A stretch of DNA of 64,000 nt from the NCBI GenBank assembly GCA_963721725.1, contig CAVRLX010000030.1, positions 35,192-99,191 of the forward strand, written 5' to 3'. How positions within the stretch are numbered: position 1 is the first letter of the stretch; every line of letters begins with the position of its first letter. Positions 10,246-18,523 of this stretch are shown here, piece after piece. The DNA is from RI-153 sp963721725 (GTDB lineage: Bacteria; Chloroflexota; Anaerolineae; Caldilineales; Caldilineaceae). The notes under the pieces are model-generated. The model was not told where the DNA came from and ran no database searches. It worked only from the letters and a program-made list of their open reading frames with translations. The position numbers and the translations under genes are program-made.

Positions 10246-11184
10246 GCAGGTCCAAATGAACCTCAACGGATTTTTCAAGTTATCACCCCCACCCCCTCTA
10301 CACATGGCTGCGTGATTTCGTGCTCGATCTCCGGGCAGCCAACCGCTCAGAACGCACCATTGAGTACTACCAACAGAAACTCAAATCTTTTATTGCTTTT
10401 CTTACAGAATAGGATGTTACCGCACCTGAACAGATCAAGCCGACCCACCTGCGCACGTTTCTGGCTAAGCTAGGCGAGGAGCGTGGTTCTGGTGGCGTGC
10501 ATGCCTACTGGCGGGCCGTGCGTGCCATCGTGCGTTTCCTGGTGCGAGAGGATGCAATGGATCGCAATCCTCTGGAAAAGATTCGCACGCCTAAGCTGGA
10601 TCAAGATCTGTTGGAGCCAGTAAGCTCGGCCACGGTCAACGCCTTGCTGGGCACATGCGACAAAACAGAGCGGGGATTGCGTGACAAGGCTATCATTCTC
10701 ACGCTGTTTGATACGGGGTTACGTGCAACTGAGTTGACTAAGTTAAACGTTGCGGACGTGAATCTGCTTGATGGCAGCGTCACCGTGCGCAAAGCCAAGA
10801 GCCGTCAAGGGCGTTTTGTCTTTGTAGGCCGAAAGGCACGGCAAGCGATTGCCGCTTACCTGCGGGTGCGCTCGGAGCCAGGACAAGAACAACCACTATG
10901 GCTGGCCTACCATCGTAATGGGGAAGAGAGCCGCCTCAAGTATGGCGGTCTGCGTGACATCCTCTGTCGCAGAGCCAAGACCGCCGAGGTCGAAGTTCCC
11001 TCGTTGCACAGCTTTCGGCGTAGCTTTGCCATTACCATGCTGCACAATGGGGCGGATTTACATATCTCTGAGCCGCATGATGGGCCACGGCAGTTTGCCC
11101 GTTCTGCAACGCTATCTCAAGCAGATGAAAGAAGACCTGGGAGAAGTACATGCCCAGCACTCACCAGCAGATACGTTGTTATAA
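10246..11184 (+). pseudogene. Tyrosine recombinase, second copy, nonsense and frameshift mutations
   Basis: The protein is a paralogue of the minus-strand recombinase at 9035-9979. The core-binding domain reads 'WLRDFVLDLRAANRSERTIE', then a TAG stop at 10410-10412 where the paralogue has a Gln-type position, then an intact run from 10413 containing 'DTGLRATELTKLNV' (Arg I), 'VPSLHSFRRSFAIT' (HxxR) and, after a one-base insertion near 11062, 'SLSRMMGHGSLPVLQRYLKQ' (His and catalytic Tyr), ending 'HSPADTLL'. The N-terminal ATG is out of frame with the body, so the start is uncertain. It is inactive as given. Confidence 0.85.
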
Positions 11185-11272
11185 GAACAAAGGCAGGTTT
11201 GGCAAAAGCTATCAACCTTAGTACGATACGGAAACATACTTAACCCCTTTACTTAATTGTAGGAGTGCACTG

Positions 11273-12544
11273 ATGCGGGTATCTTATACAGACTGGACGC
11301 AAGGCCGAACTATCTCATCAATGGGTACAAATGCTGGAGCGGCTCCTCTGCCATTTCAACATTGGAAGCACTTTAAGGAAGCTTTTGCTCCCGAATTAGT
11401 AGAGCGTGCTATCTCCACTAGTTACATTCCTGTGAAGCGCTGTCTCGATCCTTTTGGTGGCTCAGGCACGTCAGCATTAACATCTCAATTTTTAGGGGTG
11501 CATCCTATCACAATTGAAGTAAACCCGTTTCTTGCTGATTTGATTGAAGCAAAACTAGCAATCTACAAAGCGGACACGCTCGCGAGTGATTTAAGGATGC
11601 TAATACGGCGCGGCTGGCAAACGAATCGGTTGATCCAAAAAGTATATTCTCGTCTGTCCTTTTAACATTTATAGAGCCGGGGGTTAATGGAAGATGGATA
11701 TATGATCATGACGTAGCAGCACGTATTGCAGCGCTACAAATGGCAATTGATGCACTGCCAGTTGAACAACACCGCAGGCTATTTCCGTTCTGCTTGGTGG
11801 AATTTTGGTGGTAGACGTTAGCAATGTAGTGATCAGTGGCAAAGGTCGCCGCTACCGTAGAGGGTGGAAGCAACGTCACCGTACTGCGGATGAGGTTAGC
11901 CGCTTATTTGCTGACGTTGCTCAGCGTGCAATAGCGGAAATACACCGCTTCTACCACCGCTCATGTACTACATCTGAGGTTTTTCTCGGAGACTGCCGAA
12001 GTATTCTGAGTACTTGTATTCCATGTGATGTAGCTGTCTTTTCCCCTCCATATCCAAACTCTTTCGATTATACCGATGTGTATAACCTTGAGTTGTGGAC
12101 GTTCGGGATATCTTACAGACAAGAAAGCTAACACCGATCTACGTAGTTCTACTCTATGTTCTCATGTTCAAATCTCACGAGACTTTCCTACTCCACCTCT
12201 TGAATCAAACGCATTGGGTAGAACGATTGAAAATTTCAGATGATGCACCAACTCGCCTTTGACAGCCAGAAAATACCCGAATGATAGGCGGACTTTGCCG
12301 ATTTAGCTGTTGTATTATCTCATATCCACCGATCACTTACAGATGGTGGTCTTGTATGGATGGTGCTTGGTGATAGTCGGTACGCAAATGTACGAATTGA
12401 GACAGCGCCATTATTCTGGAGTTAGCAATTTCTTCAGGATGGGCAATAGATCAAGTTGAACCTTTCCGTTCTATGCGCGTATCACCACAACAGGGTGGAG
12501 GATTGGAACTTACAGAATCTCTTGTTGTTCTAAAGAAGGTTTAG
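11273..12544 (+). pseudogene. DNA methyltransferase (SPPY type, N4-cytosine/N6-adenine), frameshifted
   Basis: A SAM-dependent DNA methyltransferase. From an ATG at 11273 with an AGGAG ribosome binding site, the first frame shows 'FPQHWKHFKEAF'-like N-terminus and motif I 'CLDPFGGSGTSALTSQFLG'. A second frame gives 'DVSNVVISGKGRRYRRGW' and catalytic motif IV 'VFSPPYPNSFDYTDVYNLEL'. Later frames give 'SLTDGGLVWMVLGDSRYANV' and end 'ELTESLVVLKKV'. At least four frame changes are needed to read through, so the gene is not functional as written. Motif order I then IV fits the beta/alpha groups; the base modified cannot be told. It is convergent with the nuclease gene and the two stop codons overlap (12541-12544), which ties it to the ATPase/middle component/nuclease series. 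Confidence 0.75.
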
Positions 12545-13539
12545 GGTGCCTTATTAACTCTATCGTTTCGATATTTCTCCGAGGTTGCGTATATATACCA
12601 CAGTTTTAGTTCAACTTTAAGCCTGGAGGCCAAATCAAGTACGTGTGAAAAGCACTTTTCACCTGTGTTATTGAGACGCATATCGAAACAGCATAGAGCT
12701 GAGGCCAGTGCGCTTCTGTCTTCTCGATAAGTGTAAGCTTGTGCCACTCCCTTCTCTACCCATTCGAGAGTGTACTTGTCAGTAACTTGCTTACCTGTGC
12801 TGCCGTAGCTCCGTAAAACTTTCAGTTCTAGAATCGCATGTCGAATAACGGAGGTACCATTTAGAGATTTTTCATCTATCTCAAGATCAAGTCGTCCAGG
12901 CACACCGTGTTGCTCCTCACGAATTACGCATGTCGGGAATGCACCTGCAAGACCGGTACGTAAGTACATTTGCACAACTTTCTCAGCCTGCTCTACTGGC
13001 CAGTTCTTTGCTTGATTCTCCCAAAGTTTTCCAACCTCTGATTGTGCATCGGGAGTAACTAGGCATGTCTGATACACACGATCAATTACTTCGTAGATTC
13101 GTGTTAACGAGACATCTACGAGAGTCACCTTAAATAGTCTGGGACCGCGGCCTAGATCGACTGAGTCCACTTTGATAGAAGCGAATTTCTGATACTATAT
13201 ATCTGGGATCAAACACTATAGCAGGCACACTGCCAAGTTGTAACCTGTCGGTCACAGCATAGAACAATTCATCATCGTCACAATCCTCAAGATCAATGTA
13301 GCTACCCGCCGTAACAGCTGGGTTAACAAACCAAAGACGTCCAGAAACATCAGTCAGCCCATTATCAAGCATTGGAACGAGCTTCGGTGCATGATCCTGC
13401 TTGTACCCATGAGGTTTTGGCTCTAGCAGAAAGATAGCTGGCCTAGCAGGAACTTTTCTACCCTCGCCTTTAATAACACGTCGTTGTACAAGCTTTGCTA
13501 CACCGGAAAGAAAACGTACTTCGTTAGGAAGTCCTTCAT
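12541..13539 (-). pseudogene. PD-(D/E)XK-like nuclease, effector candidate of the ATPase cluster, frameshifted
   Basis: The start is an ATG at 13539 (MKDFLTKYV), one base after the TGA of the middle-component gene, so translation is probably coupled. Two frame breaks (near 13520 and near 13180) join 'FLSGVAKLVQRRVIKGEGRK', 'LVPMLDNGLTDVSGRLWFV', 'SEIRFASIKVDSVDLGRGPR' and the long C-terminal part into about 330 residues. Around residues 215-245 the pattern 'GVPGRLDLEI...HAILELKVL' gives the D...(E)xK arrangement of PD-(D/E)XK nucleases, here Asp in 'GRLDLEI' and 'ELK'. No established family was recognised beyond this motif. Its place as last gene of the series fits the effector of a conflict system. 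Nuclease activity is inference. Confidence 0.55.
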
Positions 13540-13540
13540 C

Positions 13541-14320
13541 TCACCCGTCGACGCTTTCCCTCACAGTCTTACTTAAGTCAGCATTGGTCCACGGACCAAG
13601 TCCAAATCTTGGGTTTTCACTGGTCACCGTGCAGTCTCCTGTAGACAGATGGTGAACATAGAGATGGAGCATCTCACCTCGGGTTGCGCGTGTATTGAGT
13701 GGCAACAGTTGTGACATGTAACGAGCGGCGTTGGCACTGTAATTTTTCTGTTGCCACTCCGCAAAATCGACAACGTTACCCACATCTACCATTGGATCAG
13801 AATACGTAGCATCTTCAACAGTTGAACGTGCTAAATCACTGCTACCCAAGGCTGCGAGTGCGTATGCAAGTTCTTGTATAAATGCCTTGTATTGGCTCTC
13901 ATCCTCATACTCTTTTAACTGTTTTAGAATTCGATTAGCGAATTTCGCGGTGCAGACTGTAATATCCGTTGAGACGCAAACGCTGGTCTTCACCAGTCAC
14001 ATATGAGATGTTTGAAATACTTACAATGCCCATGCCAACTAGTCGATCAAGATCATGTTGAAGTTTAGGGTAAAGTGGACTATCACTTCGTTTTAAAATT
14101 TTTCTATTAGTGCTGGCATATCCCATACTGGTGCTAACACATTTGCCATGTATGCAAATGTATGTAGATGGAGAACTGATAACGGAGCTAAACCTGCGTT
14201 ATCAGCAGCATCAAGAAGTACTATAAGACTGACATATCGCCGCACAACATAAATATCTTCTTCTAAAGAATTAGTATAATTGTTTCTCTTCCAAATTTCA
14301 CTACCTATGTTGTTAATCAA
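13541..14320 (-). pseudogene. ABC-3C middle-component-like protein (winged-helix-like), frameshifted
   Basis: Joining three frames gives about 260 residues. The start is a TTG at 14320 ('MINNIGSEIW') that overlapped the original TGA of the ATPase gene before the IS element inserted. The central part 'LSVLHLHTFAYMANVLAPVW' followed by 'SPLYPKLQHDLDRLVGMGIV' has the helix-turn-helix plus wing look of small adaptor proteins found next to ABC ATPases. 'YSDPMVDVGNVVDFAEWQQ' and 'TRATRGEMLHLYVHHL' follow. Breaks near 14105 (one A missing) and 13965 are both repaired by single bases in A runs. By position and form it matches the middle component of ABC three-component systems; the link to that family is from memory of the pattern, not a search. 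Confidence 0.55.
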
Positions 14321-14347
14321 AAAGTTGTTCTCGGACTTTTATATATT

Positions 14348-15371
14348 AGAGTTGTTCCGGAATAGGGAATGATGGTAAAGTAGCTCTTTTTCAAGAAGAA
14401 AAGGTGCTTGTTGAGGAGAAAGAGCGATGAAATTCAACATACGAGATGAGCGTCAGATGCGGGCAATGAGCGGATTGACGTCTGAACAGTTCGACAGGCT
14501 ACTGGAAGCATTCGAAGCAACCTACGAGCGAATCCGCCAAGAGGAATACGAAGCAGGTCTCAAGAGCGGTGAGCGCAGTCGCAAGCCTGGTGGAGGACGC
14601 AAAGGCGGGCTACCCACGCTGAGAGACAAGCTCTTCTTTGTGCTCTACTACTACAAAAGCTACCCGACCTTCGATGTGCTGGGGGCGCAGTTCAATCTGT
14701 CTCGCTCGAAGGCCAACGAGAATCTACATCGGTTGAGCGCCATTTTGCACCAGACGCTGGCCGAGTTGGGCGTCTTGCCCCAGCGGGCGTTCGCCACGCC
14801 GGATGAGATGGTTGCCGCCCTGGCAGCGGTCGAAGTCCTTCTCATCGATGCAACGGAGCGACCTCAGCAGCGTCCACAGCCGGACGAGAAGCAACGGGAG
14901 TTGTACAGTGGTAAAAAAAACGGCACACTCGCAAGAACCTGGTCATCTCCACCCTGAGCAAGTCCCTTCTCTTTCTCGGCCAGACGATGCCTGGAAGCAC
15001 CCATGACTACACCATGCTCAAGCAACTCTTCCCGCCAGAGCATCCCTGGTTTGAACGCTTTCAACTCCTGGTTGACCTGGGCTTTCAGGGCATCCGCTCT
15101 GACTATGCGGGAAACGGCATTGAGCTTCCTGTCAAGAAACCGCGCAAGAGCAAGCACATTCCCACTCCCCAACTCACCGATGCGCAGAGAGAGAATAATC
15201 AGGCCATCAGCCAAATCCGCATTCGTGTTGAAAACGCTCTCGCAGGGCTAAAGCGTTACAACATTTTGAGTCATACCTTTCGCAATCGCAAAGATTCGTT
15301 TGACGACAAGTCCATTGGTGTCTGCGCTGGCCTTTGGAATTTCTACCTCAACCCTATTTAGGAACAACTCT
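14348..15371 (+). mobile_element. IS5-family insertion sequence with terminal inverted repeats
   Basis: The element is 1,024 bases. The left end reads AGAGTTGTTCCGGAATAGGG and the right end, reversed, AGAGTTGTTCCTAAATAGGG, an 18 of 20 match. It is flanked by the direct repeat ATT (14345-14347 and 15372-15374), a 3-base target duplication. It carries one transposase gene in two frames. It sits in the last codons of the ABC ATPase gene: excising it restores 'RQLRDRIYKSPRTTF' and the TGA stop that overlaps the TTG start of the next gene. The precise junctions make this a recent insertion by sequence. Confidence 0.92.
14427..15361 (+). CDS. IS5-family transposase (DDE_Tnp_4 type), two frames joined by -1 frameshift
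   Basis: The first frame (14427-14957) encodes an N-terminal helix-turn-helix part ('MSGLTSEQFDRLLEAFE') and the first acid of the DDE triad in 'VLLIDATERP'. The second (to 15361) holds the second acid in 'LVDLGFQGI' and the third in 'VENALAGLKRYN'. The frames meet at a run of eight A at 14912-14919: slipping back one base gives the conserved 'YSGKKKRHTRKNLV'. Such A-runs serve as programmed -1 frameshift or slippage sites in parts of the IS5 family, so the split is probably normal and the gene may be active. Predicted length about 310 residues. Confidence 0.88.
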
Positions 15372-17342
15372 ATTCGGTCGCGAAGCTGTCTTACAGCGGC
15401 TGTTGGGGCTGCAATCTTGATGAGATCCACGAGACGTCCTTCACGATCCTCAGAAGTGGTTGACTTACTAACAAGACTTGGAATAAGTTGCCCCTCTACA
15501 AGATTTGAGGTGATAACAAGTCGATTGTCACGAGTAGGTTCTGCAAAGCGGGCAAGTACTGTTGCCGCTCTTGATGCGAACACTGCATCAAGAGAGGATT
15601 CTGGCGCATCCATAACTAAACTGCTACTACCATCTTCTGTAGCAACAGACATTAGCGCCATGCGGAAAGCAAATCAATAAATTCCCTCTGACTCTCCGAA
15701 ACTTGCTCTGGACCTCTCCGTCGAACTGGAGATGGGAAATCGGCTCCAGTGCATATCAAGTTCGAAAGCCGGAAGCTCAACAGCATCCCTCCTTGACCAA
15801 TAGTTGCTCTATGGGGTGCCCAGAGCAACTGACACTGCTCAAGAAGGAAACCCTTTGCATAAAAATTAAACTCTTTCTTTATGCGTGCTGAGTATTCGAC
15901 AATAGAGTACATCAATCTCTCTACAAACATGCGAAAATCCCTTCGCAAGGAATCTAATTCACCCTGTAGTCTTTCGAGGCGACCTCGCATGGCTACAAGT
16001 TCCGAACGCTGGGTATGCATAGCGCTTTCCTGTGGTGGTAACTGCCTAACCAGAAAATCAATCCGAGATGAACGGTCATTAATATCCCTCGCAAGTTCAG
16101 TCATCTGTTCAATATGAGATCGGTAGCTAGATTCAGCTACCTCAAGAGCTTTATGTGCCCCTAAGAGTTCATCGTTAATCTTGTCTAGTTCGATAACTGC
16201 TTGTTTCATATCAATATCAGATGCGGCAGTTTTGCCGTTCGCTGAACCGTTTACAGAAGAGAGATCAGAACCGCATATCACACACTGTCTGTGCTCAATC
16301 CGATCACGGTACTCAGCGGTTATATCTGGTACATGGTGTCCACAGACAAGGCATTCATGTTGTGTTAGTAACTGTGCCATGATATAGCGGGCTGTTTCAG
16401 AGAGTGTTGGGAAATGGGCACTGATTGCCAAAAGCTTAGAACGCTCGACCTTGCGGTATCTTGCCTCTTGTTCCTGTTCTGCCCTTAACACCCTCAGACG
16501 TGCATTATGTCTTGCTGTCTCAATCTCTAACAGCTCATCCTCAAGTTGCTCGCGCGACTGAGTATCATTTTGCTGTAAGGCCTCTAATGATTTAAGTGCT
16601 GCGCGAATATCAGGACTTGTCGTTGCCTTTGCCTCGTTACTTGAGAAATCGCGTTCTTCTCGGTTCAAAGTGGCTCGGAGATTACGCATACGACTATCTA
16701 GTTGGAGAATGGCCCGCTCATCATTTGTCCATTTTCGTGCAATGTCATCTGGCAGAAACAGGATCCGGAGAATCTGCCTTTGTGCAGATGGATCCCAAAC
16801 CAACGCGCGCCGATCCTCAAAGTAAAATACTAAGAACCGTAGGAGTAATATCCAGTCTCCAAAAGACGAAATACCAGCCAAACGCGGTATCTCTCCTTGA
16901 AATCTGTCTTCCTCATTGGTAGGAAGTGGTTGACCATCGACTTCAAACACTATAAGACTAAGATCACTTAAACTGCGTTCGATAATTACCGTGCGGAATC
17001 CAATACGAAAACATAAACGACCCTAGCAGTGCGTGCATTATCAGCTACTCTCTCAGCAAAGGTCCTTCTAGCTTTTTGAGAAAGCCGAGAAGGCTCTAAA
17101 TTGGCCCCCCCAAGATCAGACCTTGCCGTGAGACCAGAAATATCAAAAGGGCCAGTTAAAAGTCGGTAAATGATGTTGATAAGTGTTGTCTTCCCTAGCC
17201 CATTAGTTCCCAATACGAGACAAAGTCCCGGCTGAAAATTGATATGTAGACCTGGCTTTGATCCCTCACTTCCAGGGTAGAGCCCATAATCCCAGATGTC
17301 GAGTTGCTCTAAAATTGGGAAGTTAATCATAACGTTCCTCAT
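15248..17342 (-). pseudogene. SMC/Rad50-like ABC ATPase of a conflict system, frameshifted and IS-interrupted
   Basis: From 17342 the protein opens 'MRNVMINFPILEQLDIWDYG' with Walker A 'VLGTNGLGKTTL'. A coiled-coil middle carries a zinc-hook-like pair 'CLVCGHHVPD' and 'QCVICGSDL'. Then come the ABC signature-like 'VSESQREFIDL' and Walker B/D-loop 'SLVMDAPESSLD'. Two breaks are each repaired by one base: near 16987 (extra T, giving 'VYVFRIGFRTVIIERSL') and near 15670 (extra G, giving 'REFIDLAFRMALMSV'). About 650 residues originally. The IS5 element cuts the gene 8 codons before its stop; read-through replaces these with about 35 residues of IS-coded sequence ending at 15248. First gene of the series with the middle component and nuclease. 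Confidence 0.8.
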
Positions 17343-17782
17343 ACTTCAGTAGGGATAGAATAGAAGTCCTTGACATCCGATAAGTCTTAGATGTCGAGAT
17401 AAACACAATTTTGTCTCTTATTGTGGTTACAGTGATTCAGTATGTACCAACCAGTTACTGGCGAGCTATAGTTGTGCCATGGCCTTGCGTTTATCAGTAA
17501 AAACTAGCTCGTGTTTGTATACATGTTTACTAGATATACAGTGGGTCCAATCAGCAGTGGTGTTAGCAGCATTGAAGGGATGGCTGACGGAGTCAATATG
17601 AAGGTTGAGGGAAAGTCTACCATAGCCCTGGAAGGGGGGGCAACTGTGGAGTTTGCCTAAGGAGAGGCGAACAGCTAATTTGCCCTTTGGTAGGTTGTTG
17701 CTACTCACGAGAATACCCCGTAAGTCGGGTTACTATGTGACTATTCTCGCCACGCATCCACGCCTACCTGGACGAAGCCACT

Positions 17783-17870
17783 TTCCGCTGTGGCCTGGGC
17801 CGCAGCAGCGTCCATGACGCTGGAACAGGCCGTGGCCTATGCTCTGGCCGATCCAGAGACCAGGGCATGA
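17783..17870 (+). pseudogene. C-terminal remnant of a large LuxR/SARP-type regulator
   Basis: The frame ending at the TGA at 17868-17870 reads 'AVAWAAAASMTLEQAVAYAL' and then 'ADPETRA'. The pattern 'AWAxGRxMTLEQAVAYAL' ends many large ATPase-type transcriptional regulators in Chloroflexota. The preceding bases in another frame read 'HAYLDEATF', matching the residues just before that motif, so a frame break lies between. Only this tail remains; the body of the gene is missing. Confidence 0.45.
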
Positions 17871-17894
17871 CAAACCTCAACCGTGCAAGATGTA

Positions 17895-17938
17895 GAAATA
17901 GAGACGAGGCCCTCATCTGAGGGCCTCGTCGTCTTATT
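17895..17938. terminator. Long bidirectional hairpin
   Basis: Perfect 12-base arms GACGAGGCCCTC (17903-17914) and GAGGGCCTCGTC (17919-17930) around ATCT, extended by GAAATA/TATTTC outside. T-rich tracts lie on both sides. It would end transcription of the Trm112-like gene on the minus strand and anything reading from the left. Confidence 0.7.
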
Positions 17939-17963
17939 TCTATGAAAAAAAGGTCGGCGTTAT

Positions 17964-18236
17964 TTAACCGGCGCTGGTCGCTTTTTCGCCCTGGTTGCCG
18001 TTGCTGGCTGCGCGGCTCTTGTCCTGATGTTTTTTGCCCTCTTCAATTAACATTACCGGAATGCCATTGCGGATGGGATAGCGGTAGCCGTTGCGCGGGT
18101 TGAGCAAATATTTGCCCTCTTCCACCAGTTCAAGCTTGCCTTTGTCCTCTGGATCGACCAAAATTTCCAGCAGTTGCGGGCTAATGTCGCCGCCCAGCGG
18201 CGCATCTTCCAACGGCGTAATCGGCGTTTCGGGCAA
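17964..18236 (-). CDS. Trm112/UPF0434-like protein without zinc cysteines
   Basis: Ninety codons from a TTG start at 18236. 'ISPQLLEILVDPEDKGKLEL', 'GKYLLNPRNGYRYPIRNGIP' and 'VML' align well with the Trm112/UPF0434 fold, whose members bind zinc through CPxxKG and CxxC pairs. Here all four cysteine positions are replaced: DPED for the first pair and NPRN for the second. In eukaryotes and archaea Trm112 stabilises methyltransferases; bacterial members are mostly uncharacterised. A polar tail follows the domain. The start is uncertain because no ATG is available in frame near the expected position. It lies 14 bases after the small membrane ORF at 18251-18349 on the same strand. Confidence 0.8.
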   Translation of the reverse strand: MPETPITPLEDAPLGGDISPQLLEILVDPEDKGKLELVEEGKYLLNPRNGYRYPIRNGIPVMLIEEGKKHQDKSRAASNGNQGEKATSAG

Positions 18237-18250
18237 GACACCGCTGCCTG

Positions 18251-18349
18251 CTACCTGGGCGCGCAGGACTGCGCCAACAGCTTTTGAATGGCGTAGATCA
18301 CTCCAGCCACAAAGGTCAGGAAAAAGATAAACTTAAAGAATTTTTTCAT
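18251..18349 (-). CDS. Small single-membrane-span protein, 32 aa
   Basis: An ATG at 18349 with a GAGGAGAG ribosome binding site opens a 32-codon ORF reading MKKFFKFIFFLTFVAGVIYA and on to 'QKLLAQSCAPR'. It has a single hydrophobic segment with positive residues at the N-terminus, so it should be a membrane-anchored small protein. It is directly upstream of the Trm112-like gene and probably in the same transcript. It could also be the leader for that gene if a frame error lies between them. Function unknown. Confidence 0.5.
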   Translation of the reverse strand: MKKFFKFIFFLTFVAGVIYAIQKLLAQSCAPR

Positions 18350-18418
18350 TGGACTCTCCTCGGTTCAAACGGTGATAAATAAAAAAGCCAAACGGATCTA
18401 GTATCTATTCAGGTCTAG

Positions 18419-18482
18419 AGTGCGACGCACTCGCCACACAAGCGTTTCACAACCCTTCTACTCCTGGCGAGTGCGTCGCACT
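18419..18482. repeat. Dispersed palindromic repeat, copy 1
   Basis: Perfect 18-base arms AGTGCGACGCACTCGCCA (18419-18436) and its complement (18465-18482). The same element occurs at 23277-23342 and 39920-39986. The loop here is in the opposite orientation to the other copies. A degenerate extra arm (TGGCGAGTACGTTGTAC) follows near 18505. Intergenic, next to the S41 protease stop. Confidence 0.8.
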
Positions 18483-18523
18483 TGGATAGGTACAAAAAAT
18501 TTATGTGGCGAGTACGTTGTACA

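Larger units (their letters stand above)
17343..17963. other. Intergenic region, remnant sequences only
   Basis: The region separates the ATPase cluster from the chromosome-like part. It holds a regulator gene remnant (17783-17870) and a long bidirectional terminator (17895-17938). An 80-codon minus-strand ORF at 17466-17708 has no recognisable features and is not called as a gene. Confidence 0.5.

Noticed and set aside
13541..13543. Recoded TGA (read-through) between middle component and nuclease
   Set aside because: An ATG with suitable spacing lies one base after the TGA, so this is a normal stop/start junction.
17466..17708. 80-codon minus-strand ORF
   Set aside because: Unusual composition, no family, no ribosome binding site; the region looks like remnant sequence.
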